Assembly (NCBI GenBank): GCA_023230565.1 | Contig: JALNXD010000003.1 | Location: forward strand, 1-64,000 | Source: Syntrophales bacterium | Lineage (GTDB): Bacteria; Desulfobacterota; Syntrophia; Syntrophales; UBA2210 | Direction: 5' to 3' | DNA length: 64,000 bases | In this document: positions 44,931 through 54,331 of the stretch, piece after piece | Position numbering within the stretch: the stretch's first letter is position 1 | How the letters are laid out: each line of letters begins with the position of its first letter | Notes under the pieces: generated by a model | What the model saw: the letters and a program-made list of their open reading frames with translations, nothing else | What the model was told of the DNA's origin: nothing | Database searches by the model: none | Made by a program: the position numbers and the translations under genes

Positions 44931-46803
44931 CAAATATGCACCATCAGATTTCAGGACGAGGTTCCGGATTGCCGGATTAGTAATCCTGGCGGCATTTTCG
45001 ATTCTTGTTTTCCGACTGTGGCAGCTTCAGATACTTAGCGGAAGTGATCTGCGTCAACGATCGGAGAATAACAGGATTCGTGTACATGAAATAAAACCGT
45101 TACGGGGCTTAATAATAGATTCGTTCAGGAATATTCTCGTAGATAACCACCCTTCTTTTGATATTTCCATAATACCCGAGGAAGCAAGGAATATAAAGGC
45201 GGTCACAGAATCGCTCAAACGCCTGTATGCCGACAAAAATCTTTCTTTTTCCGGAAATGTTGATGCCTTATGCGTTAAAAAGCCCTTTGCAGCCGTTAAA
45301 CTGGAGAATGATGTCATGTGGGATAAAGTGGCAATAGTTGAAACTAACCTTGCTGATCTTCCCGGAATAGTTGTCGATGTCATTCCCGTCAGAAAATATA
45401 TGAAGGGGCCTCTTACAGCCCATGTGCTGGGATATGTAGGCGAAATCAGCACACCGGAATTGCTGAAGAAATCATATAACGGCTACCGTTCGGATGATAT
45501 CGTGGGAAAATCGGGGGTGGAACAAAGGTTTGATCAATATTTGAAGGGAAAATCGGGAGGAGAGCAGATAGAAGTTAATGTGACGGGACGCAAGCTTAAG
45601 ATTCTTAACAGAATGGAAGCAGTACCAGGTTCCAATGTGGTGCTCACCATAGACAGCGAACTCCAGGAGGCGTGCTGGGAGGCCTTCGATAAAAAAGCGG
45701 GATCCATAATAGTAATGAATCCTAATGATGGCTCGCTTGTGGCAATGATGAGCAAACCCTCCTTTAATCCGAATCTTTTTAACAGAGGCATATCGGCGGG
45801 AGATTGGGAAGATCTGTTCACAAATGAACTAAGTCCTTTGCAGAACAGGGCTGTTCAGGGACAGTATCCGCCCGGCTCCACTTTTAAATTGATTATCGCG
45901 GCGGCCGCCCTTGAAGAAGGTTTGATCAAACCGGGAACATCATTTTTCTGCAACGGGACATTCCGGCTGGGCAATCATACATACCGGTGCTGGAAAAAAA
46001 GCGGTCATGGTGAAATCGGTTTGCATCAGGCGATAGTTCAGTCTTGCGACGTCTACTTCTATAATCTTGGAGCTCAAATCGGGATTGAAACGCTTGCAGA
46101 ATATGCGCGTAACTTCGGGCTCGGTAAAAAAACCGAAATTGAGCTTACGGGGGAGCGCGGTGGACTGGTACCTTCAGGTCAATGGAAGCTCAAGCGATTT
46201 AATGAACCCTGGCAGAAGGGAGAAACAATATCTTTCTCTATTGGTCAGGGATTTATTCTCATTACCCCATTGCAGCTTATCAGGGCCTATTGCGCGATTG
46301 CGAACGGAGGGACGTTATATACACCCCGGATTATACAACGCATTGAATCACCATCGGGGGAGGTAATCAAGGAGTTCGGTCCGATTGTCGATGGCACACT
46401 TCCTGTAAGTGAAAAGAATCTGACCCTTCTGAAAGAAGCCCTCTGGGGAGTGGTGAATGAACCAAGAGGTACCGGGAAGGCGCTTTTGAGAGAAGAACGT
46501 GATGTCTGCGGCAAAACGGGAACGGCTCAGGTGATAGGGCTTCCCGAAGAGGGAGCTGAAGAAGATGAGGAAAAGATTCCCTACAAATTCAGGGATCATG
46601 CGCTGTTTGTCTGTTTTGCCCCGAAAGAAGAGCCGGAAATTGCAATAGGAGTGATCGTAGAGCATGGCGGACACGGAGGTTCAGCGGCGGGACCTATAGC
46701 CCGAAAAGTGCTGGACAGGTATTTTGAATTAAAAAAGAAGCGAAATTCCGGTGAGGATCTGATTCAGGCGCACAAGAAAGAAACATCTCAGAATCCGATT
46801 TGA
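44905..46803 (+). CDS. mrdA: Penicillin-binding protein 2 (elongation transpeptidase)
   Basis: A 632-residue class B PBP with one N-terminal membrane helix (about 24-42). The dimerisation domain has LRGLIIDSFRNILVDNHPSF. The transpeptidase domain has the catalytic Ser in PPGSTFKLI, the second motif SCD in VQSCDVYFYNLG and KTG in CGKTGTAQV. It cross-links lateral-wall peptidoglycan with RodA. An AGGAG site lies ten bases before the ATG, inside mreD. Confidence 0.95.
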   Translation: MSKNHSKLDKYAPSDFRTRFRIAGLVILAAFSILVFRLWQLQILSGSDLRQRSENNRIRVHEIKPLRGLIIDSFRNILVDNHPSFDISIIPEEARNIKAVTESLKRLYADKNLSFSGNVDALCVKKPFAAVKLENDVMWDKVAIVETNLADLPGIVVDVIPVRKYMKGPLTAHVLGYVGEISTPELLKKSYNGYRSDDIVGKSGVEQRFDQYLKGKSGGEQIEVNVTGRKLKILNRMEAVPGSNVVLTIDSELQEACWEAFDKKAGSIIVMNPNDGSLVAMMSKPSFNPNLFNRGISAGDWEDLFTNELSPLQNRAVQGQYPPGSTFKLIIAAAALEEGLIKPGTSFFCNGTFRLGNHTYRCWKKSGHGEIGLHQAIVQSCDVYFYNLGAQIGIETLAEYARNFGLGKKTEIELTGERGGLVPSGQWKLKRFNEPWQKGETISFSIGQGFILITPLQLIRAYCAIANGGTLYTPRIIQRIESPSGEVIKEFGPIVDGTLPVSEKNLTLLKEALWGVVNEPRGTGKALLREERDVCGKTGTAQVIGLPEEGAEEDEEKIPYKFRDHALFVCFAPKEEPEIAIGVIVEHGGHGGSAAGPIARKVLDRYFELKKKRNSGEDLIQAHKKETSQNPI

Positions 46804-46913
46804 GTTTCCGGTGGGGATGGCTTAGGGGAAACGGACGCGAAGGGACATATTTAACGGACATTGGCAGGAAAAAAAGCCGAGTCAAAATCCGCCAGTTTGG
46901 GAGTAAATGGGTT

Positions 46914-48023
46914 ATGAAAATCGACCGAAGAGTTGTATTGAATTTTGAATGGGTATTGCCTATATTTGTTCTTTCAATTTGTGCCATAGGACTTGTAAAC
47001 CTCTACAGTGCCGGGCATAATCTTCACAATTCAATAATAAATCCTCCTTACATGAAACAGATATATTGGATAATGTTGGGAACCGGCCTCATGATACTGG
47101 CATTTTCAGTGGATTACCACGTCTTCGTGAGATACGGATATTTAATATACGGCTTTTCCATTCTTCTTTTACTGGCAGTTTTTCTTTATGGTCATATTAC
47201 GAACGGTTCGCAGAGATGGCTGGTCGTTTTGGGATTTTCCTTCCAGCCTTCTGAATTGGTTAAATTGACGATGATTATAGCCTTGACGAAATTCATAGAC
47301 GAACACAAGGCACAGGACGGCTATACACTTGGAAGCCTTCTTATCCCTTTCTGTATTGTATTGATTCCATCCCTTTTAATATTGAAGCAGCCCGATCTTG
47401 GAACTGCACTTTTTTTGATGATTCTCTTTTTTTCAATCGTTCTGTTCGTAGGTGTACGGAAACAGACTCTGGCTGTTCTTGCAGGAACAGGTATTTTTCT
47501 TCTTCCGCTGCTATGGATCTTTATGAAGGACTATCAAAAAGAAAGGCTTCTTACTTTTTTAAACCCGGAACTTGATCCTTTGGGTTCCGGATATCATATA
47601 ATTCAGTCAATGATTGCAGTAGGATCAGGGGGGATAACAGGAAAAGGATTTTTGAAAGGGACGCAGAGCCAATTGAAATTCCTTCCGGAGCAGCAGACGG
47701 ATTTCGTCTTTTCGGTTTTTGCCGAGGAATGGGGTTTTCTCGGAGGCATGATTTTAATTGTCCTTTTTATAGCATTGATTCTATGGGGATTCAGGATCGG
47801 GAGAAGAGCGAGAGATCTGCCCGGACTGCTGATCGCGTATGGTGCAAGTATATCTATATTCTGGGCCATGTTTATCAATATCGGAATGGTGCTGGGCCTT
47901 CTGCCGGTTGTTGGAATTCCGCTTCCTTTTTTGAGTTACGGCGGTTCTTCTCTTGTGGTTTTAATGATTTCTGCCGGGCTTATGATGAATGTAAGCATGA
48001 GGAGATTCGTATTGCAATCGTAG
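46914..48023 (+). CDS. rodA: Lipid II polymerase RodA
   Basis: A 369-residue SEDS-family glycosyltransferase with about ten membrane helices. It has NGSQRWLVVLGFSFQPSELV, the AEEWGFLGG segment and the C-terminal GIPLPFLSYGGSSLVVLMIS. RodA polymerises glycan strands with PBP2. Start 46914 (MKIDRRVVLNFEWVLP) matches the family. The frame continues to a TTG at 46800 overlapping mrdA, but those 38 residues are not family-like. Confidence 0.94.
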   Translation: MKIDRRVVLNFEWVLPIFVLSICAIGLVNLYSAGHNLHNSIINPPYMKQIYWIMLGTGLMILAFSVDYHVFVRYGYLIYGFSILLLLAVFLYGHITNGSQRWLVVLGFSFQPSELVKLTMIIALTKFIDEHKAQDGYTLGSLLIPFCIVLIPSLLILKQPDLGTALFLMILFFSIVLFVGVRKQTLAVLAGTGIFLLPLLWIFMKDYQKERLLTFLNPELDPLGSGYHIIQSMIAVGSGGITGKGFLKGTQSQLKFLPEQQTDFVFSVFAEEWGFLGGMILIVLFIALILWGFRIGRRARDLPGLLIAYGASISIFWAMFINIGMVLGLLPVVGIPLPFLSYGGSSLVVLMISAGLMMNVSMRRFVLQS

Positions 48024-48104
48024 ATACACAGGCTACGGGTCAGCTATGGTCCTTGAAGCCGGTTTTTCTCCCTTTTTACTTTTGTTTCCTGTGTTTGACG
48101 CCTA

Positions 48105-48127
48105 TTTTGTGACCGACGGTCAAAAAA
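48105..48127. promoter_or_regulatory. Dyad upstream of the ATP synthase promoter
   Basis: A near-perfect inverted repeat (TTTTGTGACC with GGTCAAAAAA, one mismatch, loop GAC) ends three bases before the predicted -35 element. T-runs are on the wrong side for a terminator on either strand, so an operator is possible. Confidence 0.3.
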
Positions 48128-48130
48128 TGC

Positions 48131-48160
48131 TTGACAACATTCGAGAGTTATGATTATTAC
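48131..48160 (+). promoter_or_regulatory. Candidate sigma70 promoter for the atp operon
   Basis: A perfect TTGACA, 18 bases, then TATTAC (four of six). It lies about 90 bases before atpF'. The intergenic space from rodA supports a new transcript here. Confidence 0.5.
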
Positions 48161-48250
48161 CTGCCCGATTTCTGACAAGTATTCTTGGACTTTTTTTCTG
48201 TATTTTTTATCTGTCTTACCCTTTTCGGGTGTTCTATAAGAGGTGATAGG

Positions 48251-48679
48251 ATGATAGACCTTAATTCGACACTCCTTATTCAGATTATCAATTTTATAAT
48301 CTTGATATTTATTCTTAATGCGATTCTTTACAAACCGATAATGAAGGTTTTGGAAACGAGGAAGAAGCGCGTCGACGATTCAAAAACGACAGTGGATTCA
48401 TACGATGACCTTATAGCCCGGAAAATGGCCGATTATGAAGAAACGCTTCGCCGCGTGAGGGCTGAAGCATTGGAAAGGCGAGAAGAGATTAAAAATGAAG
48501 GCGCCGAGGAAGGAAAGAGAATCCTTGCCGGAGCAAGAGATGAAATCACGAAGATGATTCAGGACTTCAAGGACAAGGTGTCTGCCGAAAAGGAACATGC
48601 AAGGCGAACTTTGAAAGATCAGACACACGCAATCGCCCTTGAGATATCCGAGAAGGTATTGGGGAGGAAGGTCCAATGA
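48251..48679 (+). CDS. ATP synthase subunit b'
   Basis: A 142-residue peripheral-stalk subunit. One N-terminal membrane helix (IIDFIILIFI-like IINFIILIFILNAILYKPI) is followed by a long charged coiled coil. Paired with the following b subunit it forms a heterodimeric stalk, as in deltaproteobacteria and phototrophs. Start 48251 (MIDLNSTLLIQ) has a GAGGTGATAGG site. The frame extends 22 codons upstream without family match. The stop overlaps atpF. Confidence 0.92.
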   Translation: MIDLNSTLLIQIINFIILIFILNAILYKPIMKVLETRKKRVDDSKTTVDSYDDLIARKMADYEETLRRVRAEALERREEIKNEGAEEGKRILAGARDEITKMIQDFKDKVSAEKEHARRTLKDQTHAIALEISEKVLGRKVQ

Positions 48680-49245
48680 AAAGAGCCGTCTGTGTTTTGG
48701 CAATTATTATTTTGACGGCCGGCATAACGTATGCGTCTGCGGGAGGAGAAGGCGCCGAACATGGTGGCCAGCTGGCGAATTTCGGTTGGCGCATACTTAA
48801 CTTCATTATCTTGGCGGTCGTCATCTATAAGCTGACAGCGAAAGGAATAAAAGGGTATTTGGTAGGCCGGCGTTCTGATATAAAAGCTTCTCTTGAAGAA
48901 GCCGATGTTGCCCGGGAAGAGGCACAGAAAAAGCTTGACGAATATAACGCAAAAATAGAGAAGGCATCCGCAGAGATAAGCGGTATCGCTGAAACGATCA
49001 AATCACAGGGAGCCGAGGAAAAAGAAAAAATAATCGCCGAAGCTAGAGTCACCGCCGATAAAATGAAGGAAGATGCGAAAGCACGGATCGAACAGGAGTT
49101 CAAAAGAGCTGTTACTGAATTGAGGGCGGAAGCTACGGAATTATCAGTTCAGATGGCCGAGGAAATCCTTAAAAAGAATATTGGAAAGAAAGATCATGAT
49201 TCCATGGTCAGTGACTTTTTGGATAGGATGGTGAGCCGAAATTGA
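48676..49245 (+). CDS. atpF: ATP synthase subunit b
   Basis: A 189-residue stalk subunit. It begins with a signal-like hydrophobic stretch (about 4-21), a Gly/His-rich linker, then the membrane helix (LANFGWRILNFIILAVVIYK) and a coiled coil. The N-terminal extension is a known feature of deltaproteobacterial b subunits. It overlaps its neighbours at both ends. Confidence 0.93.
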   Translation: MKRAVCVLAIIILTAGITYASAGGEGAEHGGQLANFGWRILNFIILAVVIYKLTAKGIKGYLVGRRSDIKASLEEADVAREEAQKKLDEYNAKIEKASAEISGIAETIKSQGAEEKEKIIAEARVTADKMKEDAKARIEQEFKRAVTELRAEATELSVQMAEEILKKNIGKKDHDSMVSDFLDRMVSRN

Positions 49246-49787
49246 TACAGAGCGAGATTGCAAAAAGATATGCAAAGGCCCTCTTCCAAATAGCGAAAGA
49301 GGAAGATTCTGTTGAGACGATCTATGGCGAACTGGATAGATTCGCTTCGATGTTAAAAGAAAATAAAAATCTGACGGATTTTTTTGCCAATCCCATTTTC
49401 GATCAGAATGATAAAAAAGCTGTCATGGAAGAAGTGTTGTCGAGAATAAAAATAACCGGCATTACGGCTAATTTCTTGAAGCTGCTGGCTGATAAGCGCA
49501 GAATAGATATTCTTCTGGATGTAGAGAATTGTTTCAGGGAATATCGCGATCAGCTTTTAAATAAAGTGCGTGTAAATGTGAGAACGGCGTTTCCTTTGTC
49601 TGCTGATCTTGCGGAAAAAATAAAGGCCCGCCTGGAAGGTATAACCAGGAAAAATATCGAGATGGCTGTTGAGGAAGATACGACGCTGCTTGGCGGAATC
49701 GTCGTGAGAGTCGGCGATACCCTGTATGACGGGAGTATAAAGACTCAACTCATGAGTATAAGGGAACTCATAAGGGAGGAGATGTAG
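49242..49787 (+). CDS. atpH: ATP synthase subunit delta
   Basis: A 181-residue subunit joining F1 to the stalk. IAKRYAKALFQIAKEE at the start and the C-terminal LLGGIVVRVGDTLYDGSIKT are typical. The start is a TTG overlapping the atpF stop. Confidence 0.94.
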   Translation: MIQSEIAKRYAKALFQIAKEEDSVETIYGELDRFASMLKENKNLTDFFANPIFDQNDKKAVMEEVLSRIKITGITANFLKLLADKRRIDILLDVENCFREYRDQLLNKVRVNVRTAFPLSADLAEKIKARLEGITRKNIEMAVEEDTTLLGGIVVRVGDTLYDGSIKTQLMSIRELIREEM

Positions 49788-49790
49788 AGG

Positions 49791-51305
49791 ATGGAGGCAA
49801 TCAGGGCAGAAGAAATAACACAGATAATATCAAAGCAGATTAAGGCATATGAGAAAAAGCTCGATATAAGCGAGACTGGAACCGTATTATCCGTCGGTGA
49901 TGGCATTGCCCGAGTGTATGGTGTAGAAAATGCAATGGCTATGGAACTTCTTGAGTTTCCCGGGGGAATATTGGGGATGGTGCTCAACCTGGAACGGGAT
50001 AATGTGGGTGTCGCCATCCTCGGGCACGACACACATATCAAGGAAGGTGATATTGTCAAGAGAACAGGAAGAATCGCCGAGGTTCCCGTGGGCGAGGAAG
50101 TTCTTGGCCGCGTCATAGACGGAACAGGACAGCCAATCGACGGTAAGGGGCCGATCGATGCAAAGGAGACCCGCCGTATCGAAATGGTTGCCCCGGGCGT
50201 AATCCATCGCCAGCCTGTCAACCAGCCTCTCTATACAGGTCTCAAGGCAATCGATGCAATGACCCCTATCGGAAGGGGCCAGCGTGAACTGATTATCGGC
50301 GACCGCCAGATCGGAAAAACTGCAATCTGTATCGATGCCATAATCAGGCAAAAGTCAACGGGTGTCAAATGTATCTATGTGGCAATCGGACAGAAGAAAT
50401 CAACGGTTGCACAGGTGGTTGAATCGCTGAGAAAACATGATGCAATGAGCTATACATGCGTAATTTCAGCATGCGCAAGTGATCCGGGGACTTTGCAATA
50501 TATTTCAGCATTTGCCGGATGCAGCATTGGTGAATATTTCAGAGACAGGGGGCAGGATGCCCTCATAATGTATGACGATCTTTCAAAGCAGGCTGTCGCC
50601 TATCGGCAGATCTCACTGCTTCTGAGGAGGCCTCCCGGGCGGGAAGCATATCCTGGAGATATCTTTTACAACCATTCCCGGCTTCTTGAGCGTGCCGCCC
50701 GTGTAAATAAAGAGCTTGGTGGCGGCTCATTAACCGCTCTTCCAATCATCGAAACGCAGGCGGGAGATGTTTCTGCATTTATTCCGACCAACGTGATTTC
50801 AATTACCGATGGTCAGGTATACCTTGAACCAGACCTTTTTTACTCCGGCGTAAGGCCCGCCATCAATGTAGGCCTTTCGGTTTCGAGAGTCGGTGGAGCG
50901 GCTCAGGTAAAAGCGATGAAACAAGTTGCCGGCACGCTGAAACTTGACTTGGCTCAGTACCGTGAATTGGCGTCCTTTGCCCAGTTCGGAAGCGACCTCG
51001 ATAAAGCGACTCAGGCACAACTGGACCGGGGAGCGCGCTTAGTCGAAATATTAAAACAGCCTCAGTATCGGCCGATGTCGCTTGCAGAAGAGGTTGTTGT
51101 CCTTTTTGCGGCCGTCCGCGGGTTTGTGGATAAATATGCAGTTGATACGCTTAAGGAATATGAAAGCCAGCTCTTGAGCTATTTCAACAGTAAACACACG
51201 CCGATTATGAATCAAATAGACGAAAAGCAAACAATTGATTCCGAACTGGAAGAGAAATTGAGAGCTGCACTGACAGAATTTGATTCCGTTTTTGCCTCAG
51301 CATAA
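49791..51305 (+). CDS. atpA: ATP synthase subunit alpha
   Basis: A 504-residue F1 subunit with a non-catalytic nucleotide site. Walker A reads GDRQIGKT (GDRQTGKT in most homologues). GQKKSTVAQVVE, the LLRRPPGREAYPGDIFYNHS region and the catalytic Arg segment (SVSRVGGAAQVKAMKQVAGT) are conserved. It lies three bases after atpH. Confidence 0.97.
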   Translation: MEAIRAEEITQIISKQIKAYEKKLDISETGTVLSVGDGIARVYGVENAMAMELLEFPGGILGMVLNLERDNVGVAILGHDTHIKEGDIVKRTGRIAEVPVGEEVLGRVIDGTGQPIDGKGPIDAKETRRIEMVAPGVIHRQPVNQPLYTGLKAIDAMTPIGRGQRELIIGDRQIGKTAICIDAIIRQKSTGVKCIYVAIGQKKSTVAQVVESLRKHDAMSYTCVISACASDPGTLQYISAFAGCSIGEYFRDRGQDALIMYDDLSKQAVAYRQISLLLRRPPGREAYPGDIFYNHSRLLERAARVNKELGGGSLTALPIIETQAGDVSAFIPTNVISITDGQVYLEPDLFYSGVRPAINVGLSVSRVGGAAQVKAMKQVAGTLKLDLAQYRELASFAQFGSDLDKATQAQLDRGARLVEILKQPQYRPMSLAEEVVVLFAAVRGFVDKYAVDTLKEYESQLLSYFNSKHTPIMNQIDEKQTIDSELEEKLRAALTEFDSVFASA

Positions 51306-51354
51306 TGAGAGGATAATAGTGCTTGATCTATTCGTGTAACGGGAGTGCGAATTA

Positions 51355-52233
51355 ATGGCTGAATCATTAAGGGATATACGAAGAAAAACCCAGGCCGTAG
51401 AGAAAACGAAGCAAATTACGAGAGCCATGAACATGGTGGCTGCTTCCAAACTGAAAAACGCGCAGGTCCGCATGGAAAATTTCAAACCTTATGCGGAAAA
51501 GGTATTGGAGGTTTTAAATAGCCTGGCATCGAGGGTAATGTCCACGACAAATCCGCTTTTAGCCGTGAGAGAATCCCAAAGGATACGGCTCCTTCTTATA
51601 ACTTCAGACAGAGGCCTTTGCGGAGGATTTAATACCAACGTAATTAAAATGGCTGAAGGCTTCATAAGAGAGAAAAAGAAGGAAGGAAAAGAAGTGTCTG
51701 TCATTGCAGTCGGCAAAAAGGGACGCGATTACTTCAAAAAAAAGGAAAATATACTTTCCTATCACATCGATGTGCTTGGAAGTTTCGATATGAGTCTTGC
51801 GGTTGCGTTGGGAGAGGAAGTGATTCCGGCTTTTATATCTGAGGAATATGATGAACTTCATGTGGCGTATAATGAATTCAGGAATGTAGCATCGCAAAAG
51901 CCGAAAATGATGAAACTGCTTCCGCTTTCGCCCGAAGATTTCAGTGATGAAAAGGGCGAATCATTCGGAGGATATATCTATGAGCCGTCGGAGGAAGAAC
52001 TCCTTGCGCAGATTATTCCGATGTATCTGAAGGTGCAGACATTCAATGCGCTGTTGCAGACATCTGCAGGCGAACATGGAGCGCGGATGGTCGCTATGGA
52101 AAATGCAACAAGCAATTGCGAGGAGATGATAGAAAGTTTGACTTTGAAATTCAATAAGGCCCGACAGGCTGCGATTACCGCCGAGCTGATGGATATTGTG
52201 GGCGGCACGGAAGCATTGGCGAAATCTTCGTAG
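51355..52233 (+). CDS. atpG: ATP synthase subunit gamma
   Basis: The 292-residue rotary shaft of F1. N-terminal LRDIRRKTQAVEKTKQITRA and C-terminal LTLKFNKARQAAITAELMDI form the central coiled coil; the middle has TSDRGLCGGFN. It is preceded by a 49-base gap after atpA. Confidence 0.95.
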   Translation: MAESLRDIRRKTQAVEKTKQITRAMNMVAASKLKNAQVRMENFKPYAEKVLEVLNSLASRVMSTTNPLLAVRESQRIRLLLITSDRGLCGGFNTNVIKMAEGFIREKKKEGKEVSVIAVGKKGRDYFKKKENILSYHIDVLGSFDMSLAVALGEEVIPAFISEEYDELHVAYNEFRNVASQKPKMMKLLPLSPEDFSDEKGESFGGYIYEPSEEELLAQIIPMYLKVQTFNALLQTSAGEHGARMVAMENATSNCEEMIESLTLKFNKARQAAITAELMDIVGGTEALAKSS

Positions 52234-52287
52234 ATCTGTATAGCAAAGGTTAATCAATCCGGACATAGAACATGTAAGGAGATAAGG

Positions 52288-53697
52288 ATGAATACAGGAA
52301 GAATTGTGCAGGTAATTGGTCCTGTTGTGGACGTAGAATTTGAGGAAGGGAAACTTCCCAACATTTTAAATGCAATTTGGATTACAAATCCTTCGATCAG
52401 TGAAGAGGAAGACAATCTCGTTGTGGAAGTCGCGCAGCATTTGGGTGATAATGTCGTCCGCTGTATCGCCATGGATGTAACCGACGGTCTGGTGCGCGGA
52501 ATGACCGCGAAAGATACAGGAGAGCCTATCAAGGTCCCTGTAGGGAAAGAATGTCTGGGCAGGATTCTCAATGTGGTAGGACGGCCTGTGGACGGGCTGG
52601 GTCCCATAGATATAAAGAACACCGCACCGATTCACAGGGATGCGCCAACTTTTATGGAGCAGGACACCTCGGTGCATGTTCTCGAAACAGGCGTGAAAGT
52701 TATAGATCTTCTGGTTCCCTTTCCCCGGGGAGGCAAGATGGGCATGTTCGGTGGCGCCGGTGTCGGCAAAACTGTGGTAATGATGGAAATGATCCATAAT
52801 ATCGCCATGCATCACGGAGGAATATCAGTGTTTGCCGGCGTGGGTGAGAGAACGCGGGAAGGCAACGATCTTTATCTCGAAATGAAGGAATCGGGAGTTA
52901 TCGGGCAGGCTGCGCTCATCTACGGGCAGATGACGGAGCCTCCGGGAGCGAGAGCGCGTGTGTCATTGACGGCACTGGCGGCGGCGGAATACTTCAGGGA
53001 TGAAGAAGGTCAGGACGTGCTGCTTTTTGTCGATAATATATTCCGCTTCACACAGGCAGGTTCAGAGGTGTCGGCGCTTCTGGGACGAATGCCTTCAGCG
53101 GTTGGTTACCAGCCTACACTTGCAACGGACCTGGGCGAACTTCAGGAACGGATCACATCGACGAATAAAGGATCGATTACGGCGGTACAGTGCGTATATG
53201 TGCCTGCAGACGACCTGACCGACCCGGCGCCGGCAACAACGTTCGCGCACCTTGACGGAACGGTGGTTCTTTCCAGGCCTATCGCTGAACTTGGAATTTA
53301 TCCAGCCGTGGATCCGCTGGACTCGACGTCCCGAATTCTCGATCCGAATGTTCTGGGTGAGGAACACTACCAGACGGCTCGGGAAGTACAGATGATACTG
53401 CAGAAATATAAAGATCTCCAGGATATCATTGCCATTCTTGGAATGGATGAACTTTCGGAGGAAGACAAACTGACAGTCAGCAGAGCGAGGAAAATACAGA
53501 GATTCCTTTCGCAGCCGTTTTTTGTTGCCGCACAGTTTACAGGAACTGAAGGTAAATTCGTATCCGTTCAGGATACAGTAAAAGGCTTCAGGGAAATTCT
53601 TGACGGCAAGCATGACGATCTTCCCGAGCAGGCATTTTATATGGTCGGCGGCATTGAAGAAGTGATCGAGAAAGCCCAGAGACTTTCACAAGAGTAA
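52288..53697 (+). CDS. atpD: ATP synthase subunit beta
   Basis: A 469-residue catalytic subunit with Walker A GGAGVGKT, the catalytic Glu in GVGERTREGNDLYLEM and VLLFVDNIFRFTQAGSEVSA. The DELSEEDKLTVSRARKIQRF region is typical. An AAGGAGATAAGG site precedes the ATG. Confidence 0.97.
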   Translation: MNTGRIVQVIGPVVDVEFEEGKLPNILNAIWITNPSISEEEDNLVVEVAQHLGDNVVRCIAMDVTDGLVRGMTAKDTGEPIKVPVGKECLGRILNVVGRPVDGLGPIDIKNTAPIHRDAPTFMEQDTSVHVLETGVKVIDLLVPFPRGGKMGMFGGAGVGKTVVMMEMIHNIAMHHGGISVFAGVGERTREGNDLYLEMKESGVIGQAALIYGQMTEPPGARARVSLTALAAAEYFRDEEGQDVLLFVDNIFRFTQAGSEVSALLGRMPSAVGYQPTLATDLGELQERITSTNKGSITAVQCVYVPADDLTDPAPATTFAHLDGTVVLSRPIAELGIYPAVDPLDSTSRILDPNVLGEEHYQTAREVQMILQKYKDLQDIIAILGMDELSEEDKLTVSRARKIQRFLSQPFFVAAQFTGTEGKFVSVQDTVKGFREILDGKHDDLPEQAFYMVGGIEEVIEKAQRLSQE

Positions 53698-53721
53698 AAA
53701 CGGGCTCGGAGGTATGACAAA

Positions 53722-54129
53722 ATGGCTGACGAATTGCTGTTGGAGATAGTGACACCCGAAAAAATGGCATTCAGTGATAAGGTGGAAGAAGTTACTATAC
53801 CCGGTGTCGAAGGTGCATTCGGAGTACTCATCGGACATGCGCCGCTTCTGAGTGCAGTTCAGTGTGGAGAGCTGGACCACACGAAGAACAACAAAAAAAC
53901 CTACTACGCAATAGGTGACGGATACGCCGAAGTAACGGGAGAAAAAGTAACCGTTCTGGTCGAAAGCTGCGAGCGCAGTGATATGATAGATACGGAAAAA
54001 ATGAGGCGTGAAACTGAAGAACTGGAATCGGAGCTGGCGAAATTAAGTAAAGATGATAAGGACTACGAAAAAGTGAGCGCCAGTTTAAATAAAGCCAAAG
54101 TGCGGCTGAAAGTTGCGGAAAAGGCGTAA
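53722..54129 (+). CDS. atpC: ATP synthase subunit epsilon
   Basis: A 135-residue subunit that regulates F1. The beta sandwich (LLEIVTPEKMAFSDKVEEVT; PGVEGAFGVLIGHAPLLSAV) is followed by a C-terminal helical hairpin. It ends the F1 operon. The a and c membrane subunits are not in this window. Confidence 0.94.
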   Translation: MADELLLEIVTPEKMAFSDKVEEVTIPGVEGAFGVLIGHAPLLSAVQCGELDHTKNNKKTYYAIGDGYAEVTGEKVTVLVESCERSDMIDTEKMRRETEELESELAKLSKDDKDYEKVSASLNKAKVRLKVAEKA

Positions 54130-54275
54130 CTGCTGTAATGACATCCAGGCGATGATCCCTAATGGCTTAATTTCCTTTTCTGGAAAAGCAAGGATTATTC
54201 TTGCGGAAGAAGTTACTTTAGCCCGGAAAGGAAGTTTGCTTGGGGAAATGATAAATAGAGATTAAAAAAGATCAC

Positions 54276-54308
54276 AGCCAAGGAGCAGTCTCACTTGGCT
54301 TGTTTTTT
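54276..54308 (+). terminator. Terminator after the atp operon
   Basis: A perfect 7-bp stem (AGCCAAG with CTTGGCT) with an 11-base loop, followed by TGTTTTTT. It lies between atpC and the transporter gene, whose ribosome binding site begins 10-15 bases later. Confidence 0.75.
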
Positions 54309-54331
54309 GCCGTAACAGAAGGAGTTACAGT

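Noticed and set aside
48105..48127. Dyad read as a rodA terminator
   Set aside because: The run after the stem is A rather than T in the direction of rodA.
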